10,327 nucleotides of DNA from Neocallimastix lanati (nom. inval.) (lineage: Eukaryota > Neocallimastigomycota > Neocallimastigomycetes > Neocallimastigales > Neocallimastigaceae): contig JACVTC010000750.1 in the NCBI GenBank assembly GCA_016946835.1, positions 1-10,327 of the forward strand, written 5' to 3'. The notes under the pieces are model-generated. The model worked only from the letters and a program-made list of their open reading frames with translations. It was not told the DNA's origin and made no database searches. Position 1 is the stretch's first letter, and each line of letters opens with the position of its first letter. A program made the translations under genes and the position numbers. Shown here piece by piece: positions 1 through 7,882 of the stretch.

Positions 1-531
1 TTTTTTGGAAGAAAAAGAAAGAATAAAAAAAAATTAAAAAATATATATATATTTATAAAAAAAAAAAAAAAAAAAGGGAGGATTTTATAAGGAAAATTAT
101 ACTATATACTATATTATACAATATATAATAAAAAATTTTTTTTTTTTTTCATTATTACTATAATTTATTATTACTATTATAATTAATTAGATTAAAATAT
201 AAAAAAAAAAAATTTATAAAAAAAATTAAAAATTAAAATTAAAAAAAATTAAATATATATTTATTTGATTATATTTAATTCAATTTATAATAAAGCAATG
301 AAAAAAATATATATATACATCTATATATATTATATATATTTAATTTTTGTTTGATAGAATTTTTATAAAAAAAAAAATTAAAAATTAAAAATATATTTAA
401 TAGAAAAAGAATTATAATAGTAATAATAATAATTAAATTTTTTTCTTCCTTTTTTTTTTCTCCCTTTTTCTCTCTTTCTTTTTCTTTTTTTTTTTTTTTT
501 TTTTTTCATTTTTTAAGAAAATTTTCTACAC
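1..531. other. 3' flank of the kinesin gene, no gene seen
   Basis: Almost pure A/T with homopolymer tracts (T17 near 134-150, a C/T-rich tract at about 437-506 that is purine-rich in the transcript) and no open frame of note. The first bases after the stop contain a perfect palindrome AGAAAATTTTCT (516-527). An AATAAA hexamer on the gene strand lies at 265-260, but such hexamers are expected by chance here, so the cleavage site cannot be placed. Confidence 0.7.
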
Positions 532-779
532 TTATGATTTCTTTAATAAGTTAATGTACCATGAAGATCTCTTATTGGCATTAGAATTTGGATCTAAATC
601 ACTGTAATGTGCCATATTAGCATATCTATTTTCAAAATCATCTTGTGGAACATTTTGACCACCTCTTAATGGTTTAGCAATACGAGAAGCATTCCACATC
701 CAACTGTTGTTAGAATTACTATTCTGAGCTCTAGCTTCTTGTAATCTTTCTCTCATAGCAGTTAATTGAGTATCGAAAC
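532..779 (-). other. Kinesin exon 16: IAK autoinhibitory tail and stop codon
   Basis: Encodes residues 880-961 if one base of the TTT at 778-776 is discounted. It then reads [13 protein letters not shown], a Trp-rich [18 protein letters not shown] and the C-terminus [13 protein letters not shown], ending at TAA 534-532. IAK (681-673) is the motif by which the folded kinesin-1 tail inhibits its own motor. Spliced literally at the ATAG acceptor, the frame would stop after about 15 residues and lose IAK. Confidence 0.88.
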
Positions 780-1202
780 CTATCAATTTATAAATTTTTT
801 ATAAAATAAAAAAAAAATAAATTAAAATAAAATTAAAAATAAATTATTAATAAATATAATAAATAATTTATTAATATACTATAAAAATATATATATATAT
901 ATATTTTAAAAAAAAAATTTAACATACTTTTGGTTTTGTAAAGTTAATTTTTCTTGAGCATCTTGTAAAAGATGTTCTAAGGTTTGAATACGTTCATTTC
1001 TAGCCATTAACTTTCTATCAGCAACAACAATTTCCTTCTTTAAGGTAGAGTTTTGTTCAACAAGCTTTTTTATTTTATAGTAAGTAATAATGAAATTAAA
1101 TCAAATTAAAATATATTAATATGATTTTTAATTATTATTTTAAAATATATATATATATATCAAAAACTTTTTATAAAAAATATTATGTTTTTTTTTTTTT
1201 TT

Positions 1203-1234
<32 letters not shown>

Positions 1235-4200
1235 TTTTTTTGTTTCGCTTAAAACTTACTTGTTTTTGAACATTAGTTAATTGTTCTAAGTTACGTTCTA
1301 AGAAAGTCATCTTTTGTTGTTGAGTCTTATTATTACTACTACGTAATATAGTGTTGTATTGTTCACGAGTTTCATCTAATGAAAGTTCTAATTCTACAAC
1401 CTTTTCACATCTATTTTGGTAAATCTCTCATTAACTTCTTTTCATGGTATCGAAGTCAGCTAATTGTTGACCCATAGTTTGTTTTATCTTTTCTAATTCT
1501 TCTTCCTTCTTAGTCAAATCAACTGGCTTGTTACTATTAGCTGTCTTCTTTAAGTTTTCAAGAGCATTTTGAAGATTTTGAGTTTGTTGCTTAAGTTCAT
1601 CAGACATTCTTTTTTTTTTATTTTTTATTATTATTATTATTATTATTATTGTTGTTATTATTATTATTATTAAAATATATATTAATATTATCATTAATAA
1701 TTAATATAAATATTTTTTAAATTTTATTATATTTTAAAAAGAAAACTTACTGTTCAAGGTTAGTAATTTCTTCATCCTTCTTACTAATAATGTCCTTGTA
1801 TTTATCAATTTCTTGTTGTTGAGCTTCTTTCTTTTGAGTGTATTGCTTTTCTAATTTTTCCTATATTATTTTAGTATAAAGATAAAAAAAAACATTTGAA
1901 ATATTTTTTAATAAATTTATAAATAATATTAAAAAAAAAAAAAAAAAAACATTTAATATATATATCATATTTTATATATACCTTTAATTCCTTAACGAAG
2001 TTTTCATCTCTGGATTCACCAGCTTCATCTTCAGCAATAGTTTTTTCTTTATGAAATAGTAATAAAATTAATATTATTTTAGGCATTAGTTATTATTATT
2101 ATTCATTTAAATATTATATAAATATTATATAAAAATACATAAATAAATAATAAATGAAAATAAATATAAATAAATAAATAAATAAATAAAAATTGTTATT
2201 AATGATTTATCATACCTAATAATTCTTCATATTCTAATTCTAATTGATTCATTCTGTTTTCCATTTCACGTTGTTTCTTAACTAAATCAGAATTTTCTTC
2301 CTTTAATAAGGTAGACTTAATAACTAATTCATTTAATAAGCTTTCTTGTTGGCTAGCCTTCTTGTTAGCTTCAATTAATTCTTCATATTGTTTTTCAATT
2401 TCTTCAGTAGTAGTTGGTAAAGTAACTTCTTGTGGTTTACCATCTAATTGAGAAAGAGCAGCTCTAAGTTGCTTTTCCTTTTCATCAATTAAGTTCTTAA
2501 TTATAAAATAAAAATAAAAATAAAAATATTAAATTAAATTATTAATATAATTTACAAATAATATTATATAATTATTTCAAATAAAAATTATTAATTCGTA
2601 TTTTTTTTTAACAATAATTACAGATGGTGCTAATTCGGCCATCATCTTTGAAATCTTTTGAATCTTTAATTTTTCCTTGCCATAATCAGCATCACCTCTA
2701 GTAGATTGAGCTTCAATTAATTGTTTCTAAAAATAATTAAAATATTTAATAATTATTAAAATAATATATAAAATAAATAAAATAAAATTAATTAAAAGAT
2801 ATATATATATACATTAATAGTTATATCGTAAAAAAATAAATTTTATTTATTTTCATTTTAAAATAAATAGAATACAAACCTTTAAGTCTTCAACTTCCTT
2901 TGAAAGCTCTTGGTTACTTTCCTTTAAGGAATCCATCATAATGGTAGTTTCCTTGTTTTCAAAGGTAATCTTTTCTAATTGAATCTTGAATTCATTAACC
3001 TTTGAAGACATATCCTTATTATCCTATTATTCATTTAAATATGCACATATAATAGATCAATTTAAAATAATATTAATAAATAAATAAATAAACAATTAAT
3101 TTATAAGCATTATAATCATTAAATTTAATATTATTAAATATAATTAATATATCTATATCATTATTTAATGATTTTATTAAAATGTCATTTAAAAAAAAAA
3201 TAAATATTACTAGTAATAATTATAATAAAAGTAAGATATACTTACAATAGACATTTGGTTTTCTCTTTCCTTTAAGAAGGTTAATTCTTCCTTAAGATCT
3301 TCAGCAATCTTTCTAGCTTCCTTAAGTTCCTTTTCTTTTTCAGTTAATTGATCAGACATTTCACCTTCTCTCTTTAAGAATTCTTCACGTTCATCATCAT
3401 TAAGTGGTGGTAAAGCTGGAGTAGCAGCTCTTGATGGTATATCAACATGAGATTGAACTTCATTTGGTGATTGAACACTATCAATATATTTACCAGTACC
3501 AGTCTTTTGGAATGAGACATATTGTTCTTTTGGAACAGTAGTACCAGATCTCCAAAGAGTAATTTCTCCTTCTAATGCAGCAATGTAAGTTTGCATAGAA
3601 GCAAGCTTCTTCTTATGCTTAGTTAAGAGTGCCTTAAGCTCAGCAACACTTAATTCTTGGTTAATCTTAGCCTTATTCTTAATAGTCTTAGCTCTTATAC
3701 CAAATCTTAAAGTAGATAAAGTTTCTGTATCATTAAAGGAAGATGGAGAACAGTTAATAATTAAAGTAGTTCTTGAGTTACCACCAAGAGATTCTTGTAA
3801 AATACGAGTAAGTTTACTATCACGATATGGAATGTGAGATGACTAGATATCATAATAACAGTAATAATAAAAAAAAACAATAGTAATTTATAATTAATAA
3901 TATATAAATATAATAATAATAATAATTAATATTTAATATTTAAGATAATTAATATAATTTATATGTTTATATATATATACCTTTCCATCAGTTAAAGCGT
4001 TAATAACCATACCAAGAGCTGAAAGAGATTTATTAATCTTTTTAGCTTCTTCTAAAGTTTGACCAGTTGCACCAGTTTTACCAACCTTTTCAGAACCTGC
4101 TAAATCGACCAAGTAAATCTTACCACTTTTTTGAGTACCGTTAGTTAAATCCTTTTGATTAACAGTAACAACAAAAATAGAGTGTGATCTTGAACTTTCA

Positions 4201-5135
4201 GCATTCATATCTATAATAATAATACATATATATTAAATTGTTTAATCATTAATATAAATATTTATTGATTGATTGATATTAATTATTTACTAATTATTTT
4301 TTAATATTTATATTGATAAAAATAAATTAAATTAAATTAAAATATATTTACTAGTGAAGGCAACAACTCTTGAAGCTGTTCCTCGTCTCATAACTTCCAT
4401 AACTTCTTGAACTGAACTAACATAAACTTCTAATAAACCCTTAACATAAACACCACGGTTCTTTTCTTCGTGAATTGGTAAATTATCATTAGTTGCTATT
4501 AAATTGGATAAAATCAAAAATTAAATGGAAAAAAAACATGTAATTATTTAATAACTTAAAAAAATACCATTTATTTTAATATATTATATTATCTATTATA
4601 ATTATATCTTCTTACGATTTAATAAATCTCTAATTCTTTCCATATAAATTTCCATAAATGAAACTTTAACTGTAAATTCAATAGTTGAAGGAGCATCCAT
4701 AATAGTAGTAAAAATAGCTTCGATAATACGTGGAATTACACCCTTATATTCATCACTATCAATATCTGAACCCTAAATATAATAATAAATTGTAAATATT
4801 GACAATCATAACTATTTTATTAAAATAAAATTATATATTAGCTATTCATTTTATTTTCTAATATACTAACCATCATAGAGAAAGTCTTACCACTACCAGT
4901 TTGACCATATGCAAAAATCTTTTATATAATAATAAATTATTAATTATAAAATTCCAATAAAAATAAATATATCATTTATTGTTTTTTTCTTTGGTTTGTT
5001 TTTTATTTTATATTAAATTATTTGTAATAAATACTTACTGTTCCATTATAACCTCTCATAACATCTATTTATCAATAAATTTTCAATAATGAAAATATTT
5101 ATAGAAATAAAAATTTTAAAATATTAATATATTAC

Positions 5136-5172
<37 letters not shown>

Positions 5173-5690
5173 TATTAATTGATTATATAAAGTTGCAAAA
5201 AAACATAAATAGAAAAATATATATTAATAGTCATAAATTATACCTCCAACAATTGGAAGAGCAGTATACTCAAAGCATTCCTTTTGTGTACAATTCCAAT
5301 CAAAAATCTTATCGAAAGTGAAAGTACCTGGGTAATCTTTACTCTACATTATTATAATCCCATTATTTTTTTTTATTTTCAAATGAATTTAAATATATTT
5401 GATATAAATTTAATTTTAACAATTAAATAATAATATAAATTAATATTAATAATAAATAAAAATTTTATTTAATAAATAAATTTTTAATAATTATTCTTAA
5501 ATGTATATATTAAATATTCATTTAATAACAAAAAAAGGCATACTTCTAAAGAAACAGTTTGACCATCCTCATGAATTTTAACACAATTCACACCACCTTC
5601 TTTAATTTCTCTTGCATTTTGTGGTCTGAAACGACAAACTACACGAATATTATTACCACCATCAGCTGAAGCTGGACGTCTTGAAGCCAT
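532..5690 (-). CDS. kinA: Fungal conventional kinesin (kinesin-1 heavy chain), complete, 16 exons
   Basis: This is a plus-end-directed microtubule motor of the kinesin-1 family, which carries vesicles as a dimer; fungal members work without light chains. The CDS joins exons 5690-5544, 5343-5244, 5064-5039, 4918-4871, 4772-4616, 4495-4352, 4210-3981, 3842-3246, 3023-2880, 2726-2622, 2495-2216, 2046-1982, 1860-1751, 1608-1260, 1064-928 and 779-532. This gives about 961 residues, usual for fungal kinesin-1. Visible landmarks are P-loop GQTGSGKT (96-103), switch I NAESSRSH (210-217), switch [10 protein letters not shown] (241-248), PYRDSKLTR (289-297), neck linker near 335-345, a neck coiled coil ending [11 protein letters not shown], a hinge with [10 protein letters not shown] (421-430), a long coiled-coil stalk and tail, and IAK (913-915). 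The start ATG has A at -3 and G at +4. All 15 introns are GT-AG. Odd points: two compensating frame shifts near 1418-1442 and one extra base at 776-778. The symbol kinA follows the Aspergillus orthologue. Confidence 0.96.
928..1064 (-). other. Kinesin exon 15: conserved tail coil
   Basis: Encodes residues 835-879: [20 protein letters not shown] and then [20 protein letters not shown], the well-conserved last coiled coil before the globular tail. The acceptor is AAAG. The donor GTATGT follows a phase-2 AA. Confidence 0.92.
1188..1241. repeat. 54-nt T/A homopolymer inside intron 14
   Basis: 53 of 54 bases are T on the plus strand, with a single C at 1215. In the kinesin pre-mRNA this is a poly(A) tract starting 18 nt after the exon-14 donor. 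Confidence 0.97.
1260..1608 (-). other. Kinesin exon 14: conserved tail, contains two compensating frame shifts
   Basis: Encodes residues 718-834. After ADFDTMK the literal frame meets TAA (1433-1431) and TGA (1430-1428). The shifted frame reads LMRDL, and the original frame resumes at [11 protein letters not shown] and [27 protein letters not shown], the most conserved kinesin-1 tail region, linked to cargo binding. One base appears missing at about 1435-1442 and one extra at about 1414-1419, so net length stays in frame. The acceptor is AAAG, the donor is GTAAGT, phase 0. Confidence 0.88.
1619..1674. repeat. ATT trinucleotide repeat in intron 13
   Basis: A run of ATT units interrupted by two GTT units, lying just upstream (in transcript terms) of the exon-14 acceptor. 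It is a simple microsatellite. Confidence 0.9.
1751..1860 (-). other. Kinesin exon 13: stalk coiled coil
   Basis: Encodes residues 682-717, a highly charged helix rich in Lys, Gln and Glu. The acceptor is ATAG. The donor GTAAGT follows a phase-2 CA that completes Gln718 with exon 14. Confidence 0.9.
1982..2046 (-). other. Kinesin exon 12: conserved EKTIAEDE tail block
   Basis: A 65-nt exon encoding residues 660-681, with the first Glu codon split from exon 11. The AAAG acceptor is fixed by reading frame and by the continuous [13 protein letters not shown] motif. The donor is GTATAT, phase 0. Confidence 0.9.
2161..2189. repeat. AAAT tetranucleotide repeat in intron 11
   Basis: About six AAAT units in the intron between the YEELL and EKTIAEDE exons. 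It is a simple microsatellite. Confidence 0.88.
2216..2495 (-). other. Kinesin exon 11: second stalk coil and YEELL block
   Basis: Encodes residues 567-659. A Pro-containing linker ([12 protein letters not shown], about 585-596) separates two coiled coils. The exon ends at LELEYEELL, which continues as EKTIAEDE in exon 12, a conserved stretch of fungal kinesin tails. The acceptor is TTAAG; the donor GTATGA follows a phase-1 G. Confidence 0.92.
2622..2726 (-). other. Kinesin exon 10: stalk coiled coil
   Basis: Encodes residues 532-566, starting [16 protein letters not shown] and ending MMAELAPS. A short break in the heptads (RGDADYG) suggests a kink. The acceptor is TTTAG, the donor is GTAATT, phase 0. 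Confidence 0.9.
2880..3023 (-). other. Kinesin exon 9: stalk coiled coil
   Basis: Encodes residues 484-531, a Lys/Glu/Leu-rich heptad segment with no Pro or Gly and no catalytic motifs. The acceptor is ATAG, the donor is GTTTGT, and both ends are phase 0. Confidence 0.9.
3246..3842 (-). other. Kinesin exon 8: end of motor, neck, hinge, start of stalk
   Basis: This 597-nt exon, the longest, encodes residues 285-483. In order: [14 protein letters not shown], the end of the catalytic core at [15 protein letters not shown], the neck linker, the neck coiled coil ([14 protein letters not shown] to [11 protein letters not shown], Trp381), a flexible Pro/Ser/Thr hinge (about 386-432), then acidic-basic heptads of the first stalk coil. 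The donor is GTAAGT, phase 0. Confidence 0.95.
3981..4210 (-). other. Kinesin exon 7: switch I and switch II
   Basis: Encodes residues 208-284. It carries switch I (NxxSSRSH at 210-217) and switch II (DLAGSE at 243-248), followed by [19 protein letters not shown], the relay helix and microtubule-contact region. The acceptor is ATAG, the donor is GTATAT, and the intron is phase 0. Confidence 0.95.
4352..4495 (-). other. Kinesin exon 6: motor domain, loop 8 region
   Basis: Encodes residues 160-207, including [19 protein letters not shown] and the following [17 protein letters not shown], hallmarks of kinesin-1. The acceptor is AATAG. The donor is GTAAAT after a phase-1 A, which joins AT of exon 7 to make Asn208. 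Confidence 0.94.
4616..4772 (-). other. Kinesin exon 5: motor domain
   Basis: Encodes residues 108-159, including [10 protein letters not shown] and [16 protein letters not shown], the family-typical strand and helix after the P-loop. The donor GTAAGA leaves a phase-1 C that becomes CCA (Pro160) with exon 6. Confidence 0.94.
4871..4918 (-). other. Kinesin exon 4: P-loop exon
   Basis: A 48-nt exon encoding residues 92-107, [16 protein letters not shown], which is the whole ATP-binding P-loop (Lys102, Thr103). The acceptor is AAAAG, the donor is GTTAGT, and both flanking introns are phase 0. Confidence 0.94.
5039..5064 (-). other. Kinesin exon 3: 26-nt microexon DVMRGYNGT
   Basis: This 26-nt exon, flanked by introns of 179 and 120 nt, encodes residues 83-91 together with the split Asp codon. 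GYNGT is the invariant stretch directly before [11 protein letters not shown], so the exon is required for a complete motor. Acceptor AATAG and donor GTAAGT are both canonical. Automated models may miss it because of its size. Confidence 0.93.
5138..5173. repeat. ATTT tetranucleotide repeat in intron 2
   Basis: About nine consecutive ATTT units. It is an ordinary microsatellite within the intron before the 26-nt exon. Confidence 0.93.
5244..5343 (-). other. Kinesin exon 2: motor domain
   Basis: Encodes residues 50-82, including [15 protein letters not shown], the standard kinesin block before the P-loop. The acceptor is GTAG and the donor is GTATAA. It ends in phase 1, leaving one G that exon 3 completes to GAT. 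Confidence 0.93.
5544..5690 (-). other. Kinesin exon 1: start codon and first strand of motor
   Basis: Encodes residues 1-49, [12 protein letters not shown] then [13 protein letters not shown], the conserved first beta strand of the motor and part of the nucleotide pocket. The donor after GAA is GTATGC and the intron phase is 0. The ATG at 5690-5688 is the first plausible start, with an AAAATGG context. Confidence 0.95.
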
Positions 5691-7183
5691 TTTGACTAAA
5701 TTGAAAATGATAAAAAATAATAAATTAATATTATTATTATTATTATTATATATTCATTATAACATTTTAATTTATGATTTATTTTTAAATAAATCAAAAA
5801 TATATATTTTGATTATTAGTAAATCAGTAAATAAAACTATTCAAATATCATATTATAAAACTAATTTACTATATTCTTAATAATATAATATTTAAATAAT
5901 TTTATTCATTTTTATATTAATTTTCATACTGTTATTAAATTAATCTAAAATTTGAATATAAATTATTTTTTAAAGGAATATATATTCTTTCATCATTTAC
6001 ATTTAAAATTTTAAAAAAAAATAATTATTATCCGAAAATAAAATAAAAAAAAAAATAAAAGTATATCTTATCTTTAAATTATACTTATTTTTGCTATTTG
6101 TTATTTTTTTTAATTATTAAAAAATAATAACAAAAAAAATTTTAAAATATTATTATTTTATTATAATTTATATATTAATTAATATATTTAATACTTCAAA
6201 CTTTACATTTATTTATTTTTAATATTTTAATATTTATATTTGATTAAATGTTTATTTATATAAATATATATTTTTCCATCTTTATTCTAGTATTAAAGAT
6301 TTGATTGTTTATTTTTATTTAATCAAATACTTCATTAAATTTATTTCAATAAAATTAAAAAAAAATAAATAAATCCTAGTAAACAAATATTTTATTTGAA
6401 TTTCTTTGAAAAAAAAATTGTCGATTATTATTTTAATATTTTAATATATATAATCTTTTTATTAAATATTATTAAATATATTATTTATTAAACCAATTAA
6501 AATTTTTTATATATAATTATAAAATTAAACTTACTTGATATTAATAATCTTTTTTTTTATATAAACAAATAGTATGATTTAGAAATAAAATAAAACTATA
6601 AACTTTCTTTTTTAAAGTGAATATATTAATTTCCTTTTAATTCAATATAAAATATAAATACTTTTTCTTATATATTTTTACTGTAACTAAAATGTATAAA
6701 TCTAAAATTTTTATATTCTCTATCTCTAATATAATATTAGCAAATTTCCTCGAGGACTACAAATTATCCAACTACTGAACCTTTCAAAATAAAATAAAAT
6801 AAATAAATAAATTATCTTTATATTCTATTATTTATATTGCTATTGGTAATAGAAATATAAAAATCTATTCTATAAAATCCACAATTAAAATATATATATA
6901 AAAAAAAGTATATATTTTATTGAGAAAAATATTGACTTAAGATCTTTAAAAGGAAATCTAAACGATAAGCAACAAAATCTAACAATAAATATATAAAATA
7001 TTTATTTCTATTTAATAATGCTTATTTGTTTTTTGTAGGATAAAAAAAAAAAAAAAGAAAAGAAGAATTATATCTTTGTTTATTTATTTTTATATATACA
7101 ATTTTATTTATTAATTAAATTTAATATTTATTATATTTGTATTAAAAATGATAATAATGAAAAAAATAATAAAAACAATATTA
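5691..7183. other. AT-rich region upstream of kinesin: promoter and intergenic, no certain gene
   Basis: Contains the kinesin promoter and 5' leader, but TATA-like strings are everywhere and no site can be singled out. Just before the ATG the gene strand reads TTTTCAATTTAG then TCAAA, so a 5'-UTR intron acceptor 5 nt upstream of the start is possible but unproven. A plus-strand open frame at 5692-5880 is low-complexity Ile/Leu/Asn/Tyr and is not believed. A short ORF at 6692-6778 is listed separately. Nothing else is seen. Confidence 0.7.
6692..6778 (+). CDS. Possible 28-residue small ORF, unrecognised
   Basis: An ATG-to-TGA frame of 28 codons. It starts MYKSK, then a hydrophobic run IFIFSISNIILA, then NFLEDYKLSNY. 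The N-terminus resembles a signal peptide or short membrane segment, and the second half (6741-6778) is less AT-biased than its surroundings. It could be a chance frame, a first exon whose partners are not visible, or a remnant. There is no recognisable family and no promoter evidence. Confidence 0.12.
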   Translation: MYKSKIFIFSISNIILANFLEDYKLSNY

Positions 7184-7226
<43 letters not shown>

Positions 7227-7258
7227 TTCATTCATTCATTCATTTATTCATTTATTTA
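7184..7258. repeat. Compound microsatellite: ATT, then ATTT, then ATTC units
   Basis: The tract passes from ATT repeats (about 7184-7202) to TTTA/ATTT repeats (about 7200-7227), then to four ATTC units (about 7228-7242) and back to ATTT-like units. The order suggests successive slippage from one seed. Confidence 0.92.
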
Positions 7259-7722
7259 CACTAAAAATCAAAATAAAATTAAATTATTAATAAATAAAAT
7301 TATTTATTATTGTTATTCTTTTTTTATTTTTTTATCACTATAAATTTAATATAATTATTAATCAGTTTAATAAAAGCAAATATTAATTTTGATAATAAAT
7401 TTTAAAATTTAATAATGAAGTAATTAATATTTAATAAAAAAAAAAAAAACGTATAAAAAAAAGACTTTTTCCAATATGAATAAATAATGTACCTAAAGAA
7501 TATTTAAAGTTTTTTTTTTCATATAACAGATTCAAAATTCAAAGAAAATATGTTAAATATTTAAATATAAACAACTATTATTATATTATTATATCATTAT
7601 ATTTATTTTGCATTATTTTCATTTTTCCTTCTATTTTACATCAATCTTAACTTTAAAAAATAATCTTTTACAAAATTTTAATTTAGAAAGTTAAGGCTTA
7701 GTTCATAATAATAATTAATCAA
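7259..7722. other. AT-rich intergenic DNA, nothing recognised
   Basis: A/T homopolymers and short degenerate repeats only. No open frame, RNA gene or palindrome stands out. Confidence 0.75.
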
Positions 7723-7882
7723 ATTAAATAAATAAAAGAATAAATAAATAAAAGAATAAATAAATAATATAATAAATAAATAATAAAATAAATAAATAAT
7801 AAAATAAATAAATAAAAGAATAAATAAATAATAGAATAAATAAATAATAAAATAAATAAATAAAAGAATAAATAAATAATAG
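7723..7882. repeat. 16-bp minisatellite, ten units
   Basis: Ten end-to-end 16-bp units of the form AATAAATAAATA plus a variable tetramer. The tetramers run AAAG, AAAG, ATAT, ATAA, ATAA, AAAG, ATAG, ATAA, AAAG, ATAG. Only the first unit has a mismatch in the common part. Units 6-8 and 9-10 repeat the order AAAG-ATAG, hinting at a 48-bp higher-order period. A minus-strand open frame crosses it (7944-7678, Tyr/Leu/Phe/Ile only) and is a by-product of the repeat. Confidence 0.95.

Noticed and set aside
260-265. AATAAA hexamer on the gene strand as the kinesin poly(A) signal
   Set aside because: Such hexamers are common by chance in this composition and it lies about 270 nt past the stop. It is noted but not called.
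516-527. Palindrome AGAAAATTTTCT after the kinesin stop as a terminator
   Set aside because: Eukaryotic genes of this type do not use bacterial hairpin terminators, and A/T palindromes of this size recur in the window (for example 8514-8525).
1411-1436. A 26-nt GT...AG stretch that might be an ultra-short intron explaining the stops in exon 14
   Set aside because: Removing it puts the downstream [11 protein letters not shown] segment out of frame and deletes the conserved LMRDL. A pair of single-base indels fits better.
2041-2086. Minus-strand ATG beginning a separate small protein near the EKTIAEDE exon
   Set aside because: The reading frame is the kinesin exon extended into its flanking introns. 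The splice junction and the [13 protein letters not shown] continuity show that it is internal.
5692-5880. 62-codon plus-strand open frame starting beside the kinesin ATG
   Set aside because: It is low-complexity Ile/Leu/Asn/Tyr/Lys with no motif, and it overlaps the likely promoter and leader of kinesin.
7723-7882. Regular repeats suggesting a CRISPR array
   Set aside because: Units are head-to-tail with no unique spacers, the sequence is pure A/T with rare G, and the gene structure is eukaryotic.
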